Source of the DNA: DAIMFL01 sp964372215
GTDB taxonomy: Bacteria; Pseudomonadota; Alphaproteobacteria; Dongiales; Dongiaceae
Assembly: GCA_964372215.1 (NCBI GenBank)
Contig: CAYJQC010000001.1
Span: 62,001-126,000, forward strand
Length of the DNA: 64,000 nucleotides
Reading direction: 5' to 3'
The position numbers and the translations under genes are program-made. Below the pieces are notes generated by a model. It saw only the letters and a program-made list of their open reading frames with translations, was not told the origin of the DNA and ran no database searches. Of this stretch, positions 16,097-24,691 are shown one piece after another. Numbering within the stretch: the stretch's first letter is position 1; each line of letters starts with the position of its first letter.

Positions 16097-16294
16097 CTAC
16101 AGGCCGGAGATCCAGGCGTCGATCTCGCGCTCGGCCGTCTCCTTGTTCTTGCCATATCGTTCCTGCAGCTTGCCGGCGAGCTGGTCGCGCTTGCCCTCGA
16201 TCATGTCGAGGTCGGAGTCGGTGAGCTTGCCCCATTTCTGCTGCACGCCGCCGCGCATCTGCTTCCACTTGCCTTCAACTTGGTCCCAGTTCAT
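16097..16294 (-). CDS. CsbD family stress protein
   Basis: 65 aa, full length for the family. The sequence begins MNWDQVEGKWKQMRGGVQQK and contains WGKLTDSDLDMIEGKRDQLAGKL-type repeats, the CsbD fold of short helices rich in Lys/Gln/Glu. CsbD proteins are abundant small cytosolic proteins under general stress control (sigma-B in Bacillus, EcfG in alphaproteobacteria); the molecular role is unknown. GGAGACCC precedes the ATG, and an EcfG promoter with ideal 17-base spacing lies about 45 bases upstream. Confidence 0.93.
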   Translation of the reverse strand: MNWDQVEGKWKQMRGGVQQKWGKLTDSDLDMIEGKRDQLAGKLQERYGKNKETAEREIDAWISGL

Positions 16295-16335
16295 GTCGGG
16301 TCTCCTCTATCGCTGGTTGGTCACGCAGCGACATC

Positions 16336-16360
16336 AACTGGCGAACCGAAATCCGGTTCC
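16336..16360 (-). promoter_or_regulatory. EcfG-type promoter of csbD
   Basis: Minus strand GGAAC (16360-16356), 17 bases, GTT (16338-16336). Same spacing as the nepR and entericidin promoters. Confidence 0.78.
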
Positions 16361-16502
16361 GCGATGGCTGATGCGTGGACCGCCCTGTGTCGGCCGGTGC
16401 GTGGCGCCCGATCGCGTTCGCTCGACTGCGAAACGCAAAGACGGCGGAACCCTTGCGGATTCCGCCGTCCAGAAGCGGCGCCGGCGCGCTCGTCGTTCAG
16501 AC

Positions 16503-16679
16503 TCAGAGCGGCGGCGCCCTACCGCCGACGACGCCGAAGATCAGGCTGACGACGAACAGCACCAGGAAGATGGCGAACAGGATCTTGGCGATCCCGGCCG
16601 ACGTGGCGGCGATGCCGCCGAAGCCGAACAGCGCGGCGACCAGCGCGATGACGAAGAATACTGCGGCCCAGTAGAGCAT
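16503..16679 (-). CDS. DUF1328 small membrane protein (YtjA type)
   Basis: 58 aa, found by translating the strand directly. ATG at 16679 has CAGGAGGGG 8-9 bases upstream. The product begins MLYWAAVFFVIALVAALFGF and continues with GGIAATSAGIAKILF and a second hydrophobic helix FLVLFVVSLIFGVVGG, the two-helix DUF1328 pattern at its normal length. Function unknown; in alphaproteobacteria these genes often belong to the general stress regulon. It lies 88 bases downstream of the entericidin gene and may be read from the same EcfG promoter, since I see none of its own. Confidence 0.88.
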   Translation of the reverse strand: MLYWAAVFFVIALVAALFGFGGIAATSAGIAKILFAIFLVLFVVSLIFGVVGGRAPPL

Positions 16680-16767
16680 GTGCTTTCCCCTCCTGTGGAG
16701 TATGTCCGCGCCGCGATGCCAGGGCGGGGCGCAATTGCGGTCGCCCGCGACGGGCGGACGAGACTGA

Positions 16768-16926
16768 CTAGTCGTGGGCGTCCTCGGCGGCGTCCTCGAT
16801 GGCTTCGCCGGTGCTCTGAACGTCCTTTCCGAAGCCTTCGGTGGTGTTGCAGCCGGTGACGGACAGCCCCATCAGCACCAGCGCGAGCGCGGCCCACCCC
16901 ATGCTGCTCGACATGTTTTTCGACAT
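16768..16926 (-). CDS. Entericidin A/B family small lipoprotein
   Basis: 52 aa. AAGGAA precedes the ATG at 16926. The N-terminal hydrophobic signal ends in a lipobox (LSVTGCN, Cys26), followed by the family's GFGKDVQSTGEAIEDAAEDA helix. Entericidins are small envelope lipoproteins linked to stress and cell death in stationary phase; in alphaproteobacteria they are common EcfG targets. A perfect GGAAC-N16-CGTT promoter lies upstream. Confidence 0.92.
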   Translation of the reverse strand: MSKNMSSSMGWAALALVLMGLSVTGCNTTEGFGKDVQSTGEAIEDAAEDAHD

Positions 16927-17012
16927 CGTCGGATTCCTTGCGTTGTGTTGGTCCGAGTGGACGGAGTCGCAGGCGCTGGGATGCATGCCCGGCGGTGCCG
17001 TCCCGCCCAAAC

Positions 17013-17037
17013 AACGGCTGGGGGTAGATCTGGTTCC
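17013..17037 (-). promoter_or_regulatory. EcfG-type promoter of the entericidin gene
   Basis: Minus strand GGAAC (17037-17033), 17 bases, GTT (17015-17013), with C before GTT as in the full consensus. The best match of the set. Confidence 0.8.
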
Positions 17038-17164
17038 CGAACGGCGGCGGGGGGCCTGGCGCGGCCGGCCGTTAACCGAACCGCAACGGCTGCTGCCGCC
17101 ATCTGGTCCCGTGGGTCCGCGCGCGGCCGGCCCCGCGCCGGCTTGCATGCGCCAGGAGACGATC

Positions 17165-17530
17165 GTGGCCACGATTCTCATTGTCGACGACGAGGAGCTG
17201 GTGCGGCGCATGACGCGCACCGCGCTGCAACGCGCCGGCCATGCGGTGAGCGAGGCGGAGAACGGCGCCAAGGCGCTCGACTTGCTCGCCAGCCAGCACT
17301 TCGACCTGGCGGTGATCGATCTGATCATGCCGGAGAAGGAAGGCATCGAGACCATCCGGCAGATCCGCCAGCGCGACCAGCGCATTCGGATCATCGCCGC
17401 CTCCGGCGGCGGCGCCGCACGCCTCGACCTGCTGCCGCTGGCCCAGAAGTTCGGGGCCGACTACACCATCGGCAAGCCGTTCAACGTGCCCGAGCTCGTC
17501 GCCCTGGTGGATCGCGCGCTTTCGAACTGA
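17165..17530 (+). CDS. Single-domain response regulator (receiver only)
   Basis: 121 aa. I start it at GTG 17165, with AGGAGA upstream and the protein beginning MATILIVDDEELVRRM; upstream open frame is non-conserved. Receiver landmarks: acidic pair DD8-9, phospho-acceptor Asp52 (VIDLIMPEKEG), and Lys in GKPF near 105. There is no output domain, so it signals by protein contact. It is divergent from the entericidin gene in the stress island; some stand-alone receivers feed phosphate into the PhyR pathway, but this one lacks the FATGY-type motif of that class (it has IIAASGGG), so a link to EcfG is only positional. Confidence 0.88.
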   Translation: MATILIVDDEELVRRMTRTALQRAGHAVSEAENGAKALDLLASQHFDLAVIDLIMPEKEGIETIRQIRQRDQRIRIIAASGGGAARLDLLPLAQKFGADYTIGKPFNVPELVALVDRALSN

Positions 17531-17741
17531 ACGGCGCGGCCGCGGTCCCGCTGGCCAGTCATCGGTATGAAGTTCATCCCACTTTAGGGCGTTGCGGTTG
17601 CTGGCGGCGCTTCCGCGACGCATTTCCGGTGAACACCGCGTCCCGGCAGTTTCCTGGCCTGTCGTCCTGAGCTAGGCTTCCGGTCGCGCCCGAGTCTTGC
17701 AGGACGGGCGCCAAGAAAATGTGTGACAGGGGAATGCGTCG

Positions 17742-18272
17742 GTGGCCGACAGCAGCCGCGACGAACAGACGATCGACGACTTGATCGGGGCGCTCGAACG
17801 AGCGCCGGCGGGGAGCCGTGATCTCGATCGCAAGATCGCGGGCCTGCTCGGCCTGCCGCTCGGCGAATCCGATCAGATGGTCAAGCTGCTGCTGTTCGAG
17901 GGATACAGCTGGGATGTGATCTCCGAACTGGCCCACAGCCAGAACCCGTCGTTCAGCACCACGCTCGACGCCTGCATCCCCGGAGAGAACATCGTGCTGG
18001 CGATGCAATCGGCGAAGCGCGGCCAATGGGCCGCGATCCATCGCAGCGTCGGCGGCGCGGATTCCGTGGCCTGGGCCGCGACCGAGGCGCTGGCGCGCCG
18101 CGCCGCGGCGCTCAAGGGCGTGCGCTCGGTCTCGGCATTCGACGCGACCGGGCTGGTGCCGCCGCCGGAGGCGAAGGCTCCGTCCGGGCCGCCGTCGCCG
18201 GACCCGGACATCGAGCCGGAATCGCGGTCGGCCGAAAGTACCGCGCCCGGCGAGTGGAAGATCCTCTTCTAA
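17742..18272 (+). CDS. Hypothetical protein upstream of mipZ
   Basis: 176 aa from a GTG start with AGGGGA 10 bases upstream. No signal peptide or membrane segment. Residues 1-100 look folded (IDDLIGALERAPAGSRDLDR, then FEGYSWDVISELAHSQNPSF resembling a phage-type small domain), and the last 45 are Pro/Ala/Ser-rich and disordered. I do not recognise a family. It ends 33 bases before mipZ on the same strand and may share its transcript. Confidence 0.65.
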   Translation: MADSSRDEQTIDDLIGALERAPAGSRDLDRKIAGLLGLPLGESDQMVKLLLFEGYSWDVISELAHSQNPSFSTTLDACIPGENIVLAMQSAKRGQWAAIHRSVGGADSVAWAATEALARRAAALKGVRSVSAFDATGLVPPPEAKAPSGPPSPDPDIEPESRSAESTAPGEWKILF

Positions 18273-18305
18273 TGTCGGGCCGCCACGGGCAACGCTGAGA
18301 ACGGC

Positions 18306-19142
18306 ATGCGCGACACCACGAGCAGCGAGACCCAGGCGCGCCGCCCGTACGTCATCGTCGTCGGCAACGAGAAGGGCGGCACCGGCAAGTCGACCACGGC
18401 GGTCAACCTGGCCATCGCGTTGATGCGGATCGGCTTCGAGGTCGGGACCGTCGATCTCGACGCCCGCCAGCGGACGCTGTCGCGCTATCTTGCCAACCGC
18501 CGTGCCTTTGCCGTCGACACCGGCAACCGCCTGGTGGTGCCCGAGCACCGCTTCGTGGAGCGCAGCGCCGCGCGCACGGCGGCCGAGACCGAGGCCGACG
18601 AATCGCGGCGCCTGGATGCCGCGTTCGCCGCGCTGCACGCCTGCCAGTTCGTGATCGTCGACACGCCGGGCAGCGATTCCCATCTGTCGCGCCGCGGCCA
18701 TCTGGCGGCCGACACGCTGGTGACGCCGATCAACGACAGCCTGATCGACATCGACGTCCTCGCGGAGATCGACCGCGAGCGGCGGGCGGTGACCGGGCCG
18801 AGCGTCTATACCCGGATGGTGTGGGAACAGAACAATCTGCGCATCATCGACAACCGGCGCCCGATCGATTGGATCGTGCTGCGCAATCGCCTCACCCACA
18901 TCGATTCACGCAACAAACGCGAGATCGCCGACCTGCTCGAGAAGCTGGCGCAGCGCATCGGCTTCAGGGTCGCGCCGGGCCTGGGCGAGCGCATGGTCTA
19001 TCGCGAGCTGTTCCTGAGCGGATTGACCGTGTTCGACCTGCCGACCGCGGGCGAGGACACTGTCGGCAGCGCCCGCGCGGCGCGCGGCGAGATCGAAGGA
19101 CTGCTGCAGTTGATCGGCGTGCGCGAGCCGGTTCCGGCCTGA
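18306..19142 (+). CDS. mipZ: MipZ division-plane positioning ATPase
   Basis: 278 aa, close to Caulobacter MipZ. The deviant Walker A GNEKGGTGKSTTA begins near residue 20, followed by VDLDARQRTLSRYL (switch I), VDTPGSD (switch II) and the MipZ-typical NRLTHIDSRNKR segment. MipZ forms a bipolar gradient by binding ParB and DNA and inhibits FtsZ away from midcell, a system confined to alphaproteobacteria. It is the strongest taxonomic marker in the window. It converges with the SPOR gene on the other strand. Confidence 0.93.
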   Translation: MRDTTSSETQARRPYVIVVGNEKGGTGKSTTAVNLAIALMRIGFEVGTVDLDARQRTLSRYLANRRAFAVDTGNRLVVPEHRFVERSAARTAAETEADESRRLDAAFAALHACQFVIVDTPGSDSHLSRRGHLAADTLVTPINDSLIDIDVLAEIDRERRAVTGPSVYTRMVWEQNNLRIIDNRRPIDWIVLRNRLTHIDSRNKREIADLLEKLAQRIGFRVAPGLGERMVYRELFLSGLTVFDLPTAGEDTVGSARAARGEIEGLLQLIGVREPVPA

Positions 19143-19215
19143 AGCCCGTTCTCGGCACCGTGAAGCGGCGCCGTCGCTGAGTCCGCGCCCGGCGCCGGGA
19201 AGCTGGTGCCTGAAA

Positions 19216-20808
19216 CTAGTTCGCTGCGGCCTCGCGCACCACCAGGCATTCCTGTCCGGCGTTGTTCAGGGCGCGGCACAGCGTGCGGGCCGCATCGCGG
19301 TCGCTGAACGGGCCGGTGCGTACCCGGTAGAAGGTCCCGCGATCGCCGATTTCCGCCGCATCGATGTCGGCGGCGCGCGACCCGAGAAGGTCGGGATGAG
19401 CCTTCTGCAGCCGGGTCCATTCGCGGGCCGCGTCGGCCGCCGATGGAACCGAGGCGAGCTGGATGACGTAGCTGCGTTCGGATGTCGCGCCCGCAGCCGG
19501 CTTCTGGGCCGGCAACGGCAGGCCGTCGGGGCTTGTCGCGGCATCGGCGGGCGCCGCCTCGGCTTCGGTATCGGCCTGTTCGACCACGACGGTACCGTCG
19601 GCGGTCTTGAGTGCCAGGCTCAGTTCATGCCGCCCGACCGGCAGCGGCACCGCGCTGACCAGGGCCCATTCGCCGTTGCCATCGGCCGTTACGGTGCCGA
19701 TCGGCTCGCCGTTGTCCAGCACGATGAGCTGGCTCCCCGGTGCCGCGCGCCCGGCCAGCACCGGCGGCGCGCCCGGTTCGACGCGGACGATCTCGAAGGT
19801 CGGCGCATCGAATGGCGCCACGGCGACCACGGTCGGCAGCGGTTCGGCGGTGCCGACCGACGCCGAATCGGCGGCGGCGAAATCCGGAACGCCGGCCTCG
19901 GAAATGGCTGCAGGCGCCGCCGCCGGTTCCGCGGGCAGGGCTGCCGCCGGCTGCGGTGCCGGGGCGTCGGACACGGCGCCGTCGCCTGCGACCGGGGCCT
20001 CGTTCGCCGGCGGCAGCGGCACCGGCGTCGGCAGGGCGGCGGTTTCGTCCGGCGCGGCCGGTGCCGTCGCGGTCTCGGGCGCGGGCTCGGCGGATGAGGC
20101 GATCGGTGCGGACGCCGCCGTGCCGGCCTGTTCGGGGCCGGTCTGCTCGGGTCCGGCCCGCTCGGGTCCGGCCCGCTCGGGTCCGGCCTGGGCCATCAGC
20201 CACCCGACCACCGCAATCGCGGTGACGGCGGCGCCAATCGGCAGCACGGTGCGCCACACCGATGCGCTCGGCAGGACATGCGGCAGTGCGACGCTCGGTG
20301 GCGTCGCGTCGATCGCCGCGGCGCGTTGCGCCGCCGAGGAGCTTCGCGGGAACAGTGGCCGATCGAGGCGTGCGCTGGCCGGGCGTTCGGCGGCCGGCAC
20401 CGCCGGGATCTGTGGCATGGGCGCCGCGGGCGCGGAACCGTCGGACAGCGGCTCGGCACTTGCCGCCTCGGATGCCGCGACGTCGGCCGCCGTTGCTGCA
20501 GGCGCGGGCGCGGGCTCGATCTCGGCGGGCGGAATCAGGGCCGCCCGCAGCGCTTCGGACAGCGCCGTATGGGAGGGTTCGCCGCGCAGCCGAAAGGTCA
20601 GCAGGCTGCCGGCGGGATGGGAGTCGGGTCGTGGATCGGCATGCCCCTCGGCTGCGGCTGCCTCGCCGCCGGCTCCCGGCAGCGGCAGCGCCGCTTGCCG
20701 CGGACTTGCCGGTGCCTGCGGCACCGGCGCCGTGTCGTTGAGCGGGACGCCGCCGGGCGTCGCCCGGCCCTTGGCGGCGAACAGGCCGCGTTCGGCGGCT
20801 GCGCCCAT
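19216..20808 (-). CDS. SPOR-domain protein with long disordered region, partner of ParA
   Basis: 530 aa. I start at ATG 20808 because it overlaps the ParA stop (TGATG); the open frame upstream is a shadow. A cytoplasmic Ala/Pro-rich region (1-180) leads to one membrane helix (TVLPIGAAVTAIAVVGWLMA, about 187-206), then pentapeptide GPE[RQ][AT]G-type repeats encoded by 15-bp tandem DNA around 20125-20190, a Bap-like small domain (GAPPVLAGRAAPGSQLIVLD) and a C-terminal SPOR domain (about 450-528, YVIQLASVPSAADAAREWTR) that binds denuded septal peptidoglycan. A ParA-SPOR pair suggests positional control of an envelope machine. Confidence 0.82.
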   Translation of the reverse strand: MGAAAERGLFAAKGRATPGGVPLNDTAPVPQAPASPRQAALPLPGAGGEAAAAEGHADPRPDSHPAGSLLTFRLRGEPSHTALSEALRAALIPPAEIEPAPAPAATAADVAASEAASAEPLSDGSAPAAPMPQIPAVPAAERPASARLDRPLFPRSSSAAQRAAAIDATPPSVALPHVLPSASVWRTVLPIGAAVTAIAVVGWLMAQAGPERAGPERAGPEQTGPEQAGTAASAPIASSAEPAPETATAPAAPDETAALPTPVPLPPANEAPVAGDGAVSDAPAPQPAAALPAEPAAAPAAISEAGVPDFAAADSASVGTAEPLPTVVAVAPFDAPTFEIVRVEPGAPPVLAGRAAPGSQLIVLDNGEPIGTVTADGNGEWALVSAVPLPVGRHELSLALKTADGTVVVEQADTEAEAAPADAATSPDGLPLPAQKPAAGATSERSYVIQLASVPSAADAAREWTRLQKAHPDLLGSRAADIDAAEIGDRGTFYRVRTGPFSDRDAARTLCRALNNAGQECLVVREAAAN

Positions 20809-21524
20809 CAGGCGACCTCCTGCCGGCTGCCCGACAGCGGCGTGGCCTCCTGGCGCGGCAGGCTGGGCAGCAACGACAGGGTCGCCCGTCCGACCGTCGG
20901 GCGCACGCCATTGAGCCGCTCGTCGATATACGCCCACAGGCGCTGGATCTCTTCGGCCGAGCGCGATTCGCCGGGCACCTCCATGACGGTGCGGCCGTCG
21001 ACCATGCTGGCGGCGAAATCGACGCGCTGATGGATGATCGAGGGGGCGAGCAGGCCGTGCTGGGACAGCACGGTGATGGCCTCGGCGGTGATGCGCGCGC
21101 GCGGCGTGGCGCCGTTGAGCACGAACAGCAGCGGCTTGCCGAGATGCTCCACCAGCTCGACGGTGGCGCCGATCGAGCGCAGGTCGTGCGGGCTGGGTCG
21201 GGTCGGGATCAGCACGAGATCGGCGAGCTTCACGACCTCGCCGATCTCCGCCGTGAGCGCTGGCGGCGTGTCGACGATCAACAGCTCGATGCCGTGATGC
21301 TGCAGCCGTTCGACGTCTGCGGCGAGACTGGCGACGGAGGTCTGGACGAACAGCGGTGTCGCGGCCTCGCGGGCGTTCCACCATTCGGCCAGGCTGCCTT
21401 GGGTGTCGACATCGGCGACCGCAACCGGTCCGGCGCCAGCCCGCTCCGCCTCGACCGCAAGATGCCCGGCCAGCGTCGTCTTTCCCGCGCCGCCCTTACG
21501 CGAAGCGATCACCAGGACATGCAT
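20808..21524 (-). CDS. ParA/MinD family ATPase
   Basis: 238 aa from ATG 21524 (MHVLVIASRKGGAGKTTLAG); a start at 21563 would add 13 residues with no conserved content. Deviant Walker A KGGAGKTT, VDTQGSLAEWW, and Walker B LLIVDTPP are all present. ParA-type ATPases place cargo on the nucleoid or membrane. There is no ParB nearby and the partner is the overlapping SPOR protein, so chromosome partition is unlikely; placement of an envelope complex is the better inference. Confidence 0.88.
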   Translation of the reverse strand: MHVLVIASRKGGAGKTTLAGHLAVEAERAGAGPVAVADVDTQGSLAEWWNAREAATPLFVQTSVASLAADVERLQHHGIELLIVDTPPALTAEIGEVVKLADLVLIPTRPSPHDLRSIGATVELVEHLGKPLLFVLNGATPRARITAEAITVLSQHGLLAPSIIHQRVDFAASMVDGRTVMEVPGESRSAEEIQRLWAYIDERLNGVRPTVGRATLSLLPSLPRQEATPLSGSRQEVA

Positions 21525-21865
21525 TGGTCTTTCGCTCTCCCCTGTCTGCCGGTTGCCCGGCATTCCGCCGGCGGCAACGACCCTCCAGTGACACGACCCG
21601 TCTAAGCCACGGCCAGCTTGGCAGACCGCGATACTAGGCTACTATATGTCTGCAGCCATTGGTGGAAGCCTACTATATCCGGTAGGGCTAGCAAACCCTT
21701 CCACCATCGCGGCCGAGCAATTTTTAAAGTGGTACTTTTCTTGCTCCATTCAGTCGTCGAGGCGCCAGCAGACATGGCGGCGGACGCACGCCGGCAGGGC
21801 CGTCGCCGGTGCCGGCGCTGCGGTCCGCCACGCCGGCTGCCCGAAGCGCTGGCGCCGGCGAATTC
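21525..21865. other. AT-rich control region between ParA and nnrS
   Basis: From about 21600 to 21750 base composition turns AT-rich, with CTACTATAT occurring twice (around 21640 and 21671) and ATTTTTAAAGTGG near 21720. It separates divergent genes and must hold their promoters. I looked for an NnrR/FNR palindrome (TTGAT-N4-ATCAA) and did not find one. Confidence 0.45.
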
Positions 21866-22978
21866 ATGAGCCGCTCCGCCAGCCGTGTCTTTGCGCACCG
21901 GCCGCTGTTCGCACTGGCGGCGCTCTACGGCGCGGCGGTCGTCCCGCTCTGGTCGCTCGCCTATGGTGGGCTCCTGCCGGGCTGGGCACCGCCCGCAAAC
22001 TGGCATGGCCACGAGATGCTCTTCGGGTTCGCGCTCGCGGTGGTCGGCGGCTATCTGATCACCCAGGCAACCTGGCGAAGCGTGGCGATCGCGGCGGCGG
22101 CATGGCTGGTCGGTCGCGCGGCCGGTGCGGCTGGCGACCTGCCCGCAGGACTGTCGGCCTTGGCCGCGCTCGCCTATCCGCTGTGCCTGTTCGCGCTCGC
22201 CGGCCTGCCGTTGCTGCGCGCGGCCAAGCGCTGGCGCAACCTGGTGTTCGCGCCGATCCTCGGCGCCTTCGTGGTCGCGGAACTGGTGTTTCAGGCCGGT
22301 GCCGCCGGACTGGTCGCCGACGGCGCGCGGCGCGGCCTCGCGATGGCGATCGCCGTGGTCGCGCTGCTGCTGTTCGTCATGGGTGGGCGGGTCATCGCGG
22401 CGGCGAGTTCCGGCGCGCTTCAGCGAGGCGGCGCGCCGCACCGCGACATGGCCCAGGGCCGGGTCGAGGCGGCAGGCGTAGCATGTCTCGCGACCCTGGC
22501 CCTGGCCAGCCTGTTCCATCTGGATCGGCTCGGGGCGCTCGCGGCGGGCGCCGCCGGGCTGCTCGCGCTGGCGCGGCTGTGGCGCTGGCGGCCCTGGCTG
22601 CTTTGGCGCTCGCCGGAGATCGCCTTTCTCGGGCTCGGCTACGGCTGGCTCGCCGGCGGATTGCTGCTGCTGGCGCCGGCGTCGGCGCTCGGCGCGCCGG
22701 GCTGGGCGGATGCGATCCATGGCATCGCGATCGGCGCCCTCGGCACGCTCGCCGCGACGATGATGCTGCGGGTCGCCCAGCAGCGCGCCCGTCAGGCGAT
22801 CACCTTGTCGGGCATCCGCGTTGCCGCGATTGCGCTGGTCAATGGCGCCGCGCTGGCGCGGCTGGCGGCGATCTGGTGGGAGGCCGCCCGCCTGCCGCTG
22901 ATCGAGATCGCAGCCGGCATGTGGTCCATCGGGTTGTTCGTCGTGGCGCTCGACGTCTGGCGTCGGCGACCGCGGTGA
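21866..22978 (+). CDS. nnrS: NnrS family haem-copper membrane protein
   Basis: 370 aa with about twelve hydrophobic helices. The NnrS signature is at residues 46-62 (WHGHEMLFGFALAVVGG), with the conserved histidines that bind haem and copper, and further family motifs in MGGRVIAA and HGIAIGALGTLAATMMLR. NnrS proteins protect against nitrosative stress and are made under nitric oxide or denitrifying conditions. ATG 21866 is preceded by GGCGCCGGCG only; no strong ribosome site is visible. It converges with the L,D-transpeptidase gene 7 bases away. Confidence 0.9.
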   Translation: MSRSASRVFAHRPLFALAALYGAAVVPLWSLAYGGLLPGWAPPANWHGHEMLFGFALAVVGGYLITQATWRSVAIAAAAWLVGRAAGAAGDLPAGLSALAALAYPLCLFALAGLPLLRAAKRWRNLVFAPILGAFVVAELVFQAGAAGLVADGARRGLAMAIAVVALLLFVMGGRVIAAASSGALQRGGAPHRDMAQGRVEAAGVACLATLALASLFHLDRLGALAAGAAGLLALARLWRWRPWLLWRSPEIAFLGLGYGWLAGGLLLLAPASALGAPGWADAIHGIAIGALGTLAATMMLRVAQQRARQAITLSGIRVAAIALVNGAALARLAAIWWEAARLPLIEIAAGMWSIGLFVVALDVWRRRPR

Positions 22979-22985
22979 CGGGAGC

Positions 22986-24623
22986 CTACACCCGCTCCCC
23001 TTCCGGCAGCAGCACCGCGGCGAGGCGCTTGTCGCGATCGTAGATGTCGTCGCGGAAATTGACGCTGCCGTCCTTGTTCACCCACGCGGTCAGGTAGGTC
23101 AGGTGGACCGGGATCGGCCGGCTCAGCGTGATCACCTTCTGCTCGCCGCTGGCGATGGCAGCCTCGAGCTTCTCCTTGGTCCAGCCGTCGGCCGCCAGCA
23201 GCACGGCGCCCAGGTCGACCGGGTTCTGCACCCGGATGCAGCCGTGGCTGAAGCTCCTGACCGTGCGCTTGAACAGCTCGCGCGATGGGGTGTCGTGCAG
23301 ATAGATGTTGTAGGGGTTGGGGAACATGAACTTGATGTGGCCGAGCGCGTTGTGCGCCCCCGGATTCTGCCGCAGCTTGTAGGGGAAGTTGCGGGCCGAG
23401 ACCTGCGACCAGTCGATCGTGCTGGGATCGACCGGAGTTGCCCCCTCCGACCAGCCGCTCAGCACGGTGATGTCGTTCTTCTGCAGGTAGCCGGCGTCCT
23501 TGCGCAGCTTGGGCAGGATCTCGTTGCGGGCGATCGACGGGGTGATGTTCCAGTAGGGGTTGAGGACGACGTAGGTCATCATGCCGCTGAACACCGGGGT
23601 GCGGTGAAACGGCGTGCCGACGACGACCCGGGTGTCGTGGATGGTCTTCGGACCGTCGACCACCTTGAGCTCGAAGTCGGCCATGTTGACGAACACGTAG
23701 CGCTCGCCGAGATCGTCCGGCATCCAGCGCCGCCGTTCCATGTTCAACAGGATCTGCTCGACCCGGGCACTGGCGGTCACGTTCATCGCCGCCACCGTCT
23801 TGGCGCCGACCGCGGCATCCTGCTCGAGGCCATGGCGCCCCTGGAAGCGCTCGACCGCCGCCGCGAGCATCGGATCGAACAGGGTCGAGCCGTCGTCCTG
23901 GTCGGCGGTCAGGTCGCCGGCCTCGGCCAGGCGCTTGCGGATCGCGGCGACGCGCGGATCGGTCATGCCCGGCTTCAGGGTCTCGCCCTCGGGTACCGCG
24001 CTCCACCCGCCGGCGGCGGCGATCGCGCGATAGTCGGCGAGAGTCTGCTTCAGCCGGGCGTAGTTGGGGGTCTGCGGGGCGAACCCGGCGAGATAGGCGG
24101 CGAGATCGTCGGTCTGCTCGACGCCGCCCAGGATCTCGGCCGCGGCGGGACGCTCGGGATGGATCTGGAACTCGTCGTCGATCCGGTTCGGCACCACCCG
24201 GCCGGCCTTCAGGTCGCCGGCATACTGCGCCACGGCGTGGCTCAGCAGCACCTCGAGTTCGGCCTGGGCGGCCGGATCGGTCGCGCCGAGCCGTTCGGCG
24301 ATCAGCCCGGCGGCATAGTCCGCGGGGTCGAGCCCGTCGAGATCGGCATGGGCGAGGGCCTCGGCGGCGATGCCGGCCTTGGCGGAGGTGCCGGCGCCGT
24401 CGATCCAGAGCGGCCGGAAGGCCCGCTCGGCATAGAACTGGCGCAAGGCAGTGGCGGCCTGGGCGCCGCCGTCGGAATCCGCGGCGGCGGCCAGGTCCAG
24501 CCGCTCTTCGATGGCCGCGCTCAAATCCTGCGCCGCGGCCGGCAGTCCCGCCGACACCAGGAACAGCACGAAGGCGACGCTGAGGCCCCGCAGAACGCTG
24601 TCGATCGACTTGCCCATGTTCAT
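22986..24623 (-). CDS. Periplasmic L,D-transpeptidase (YcbB/LdtD type)
   Basis: 545 aa. A Sec signal (MNMGKSIDSVLRGLSVAFVL to PAAAQ) is followed by an N-terminal scaffold, a peptidoglycan-binding domain (about 265-320, TDPRVAAIRKRLAEAGDL) and a YkuD catalytic domain (about 335-520) with SFSHGCIRVQNP, nucleophile Cys near 461, and the upstream His in FHRTP. YcbB-type enzymes form 3-3 crosslinks between meso-diaminopimelate residues and give beta-lactam tolerance. ATG 24623 or ATG 24617 are both possible starts. Confidence 0.9.
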   Translation of the reverse strand: MNMGKSIDSVLRGLSVAFVLFLVSAGLPAAAQDLSAAIEERLDLAAAADSDGGAQAATALRQFYAERAFRPLWIDGAGTSAKAGIAAEALAHADLDGLDPADYAAGLIAERLGATDPAAQAELEVLLSHAVAQYAGDLKAGRVVPNRIDDEFQIHPERPAAAEILGGVEQTDDLAAYLAGFAPQTPNYARLKQTLADYRAIAAAGGWSAVPEGETLKPGMTDPRVAAIRKRLAEAGDLTADQDDGSTLFDPMLAAAVERFQGRHGLEQDAAVGAKTVAAMNVTASARVEQILLNMERRRWMPDDLGERYVFVNMADFELKVVDGPKTIHDTRVVVGTPFHRTPVFSGMMTYVVLNPYWNITPSIARNEILPKLRKDAGYLQKNDITVLSGWSEGATPVDPSTIDWSQVSARNFPYKLRQNPGAHNALGHIKFMFPNPYNIYLHDTPSRELFKRTVRSFSHGCIRVQNPVDLGAVLLAADGWTKEKLEAAIASGEQKVITLSRPIPVHLTYLTAWVNKDGSVNFRDDIYDRDKRLAAVLLPEGERV

Positions 24624-24691
24624 CCGAACCGCTCGCTTTCGCTCAATTGAGGCCGTTGCCGCCCCCCTGATCCTGCCCTGGGACCGCGGGC

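Noticed and set aside
17165..17530. Calling the response regulator PhyR
   Set aside because: PhyR has an N-terminal sigma-like domain; this protein is a receiver only.
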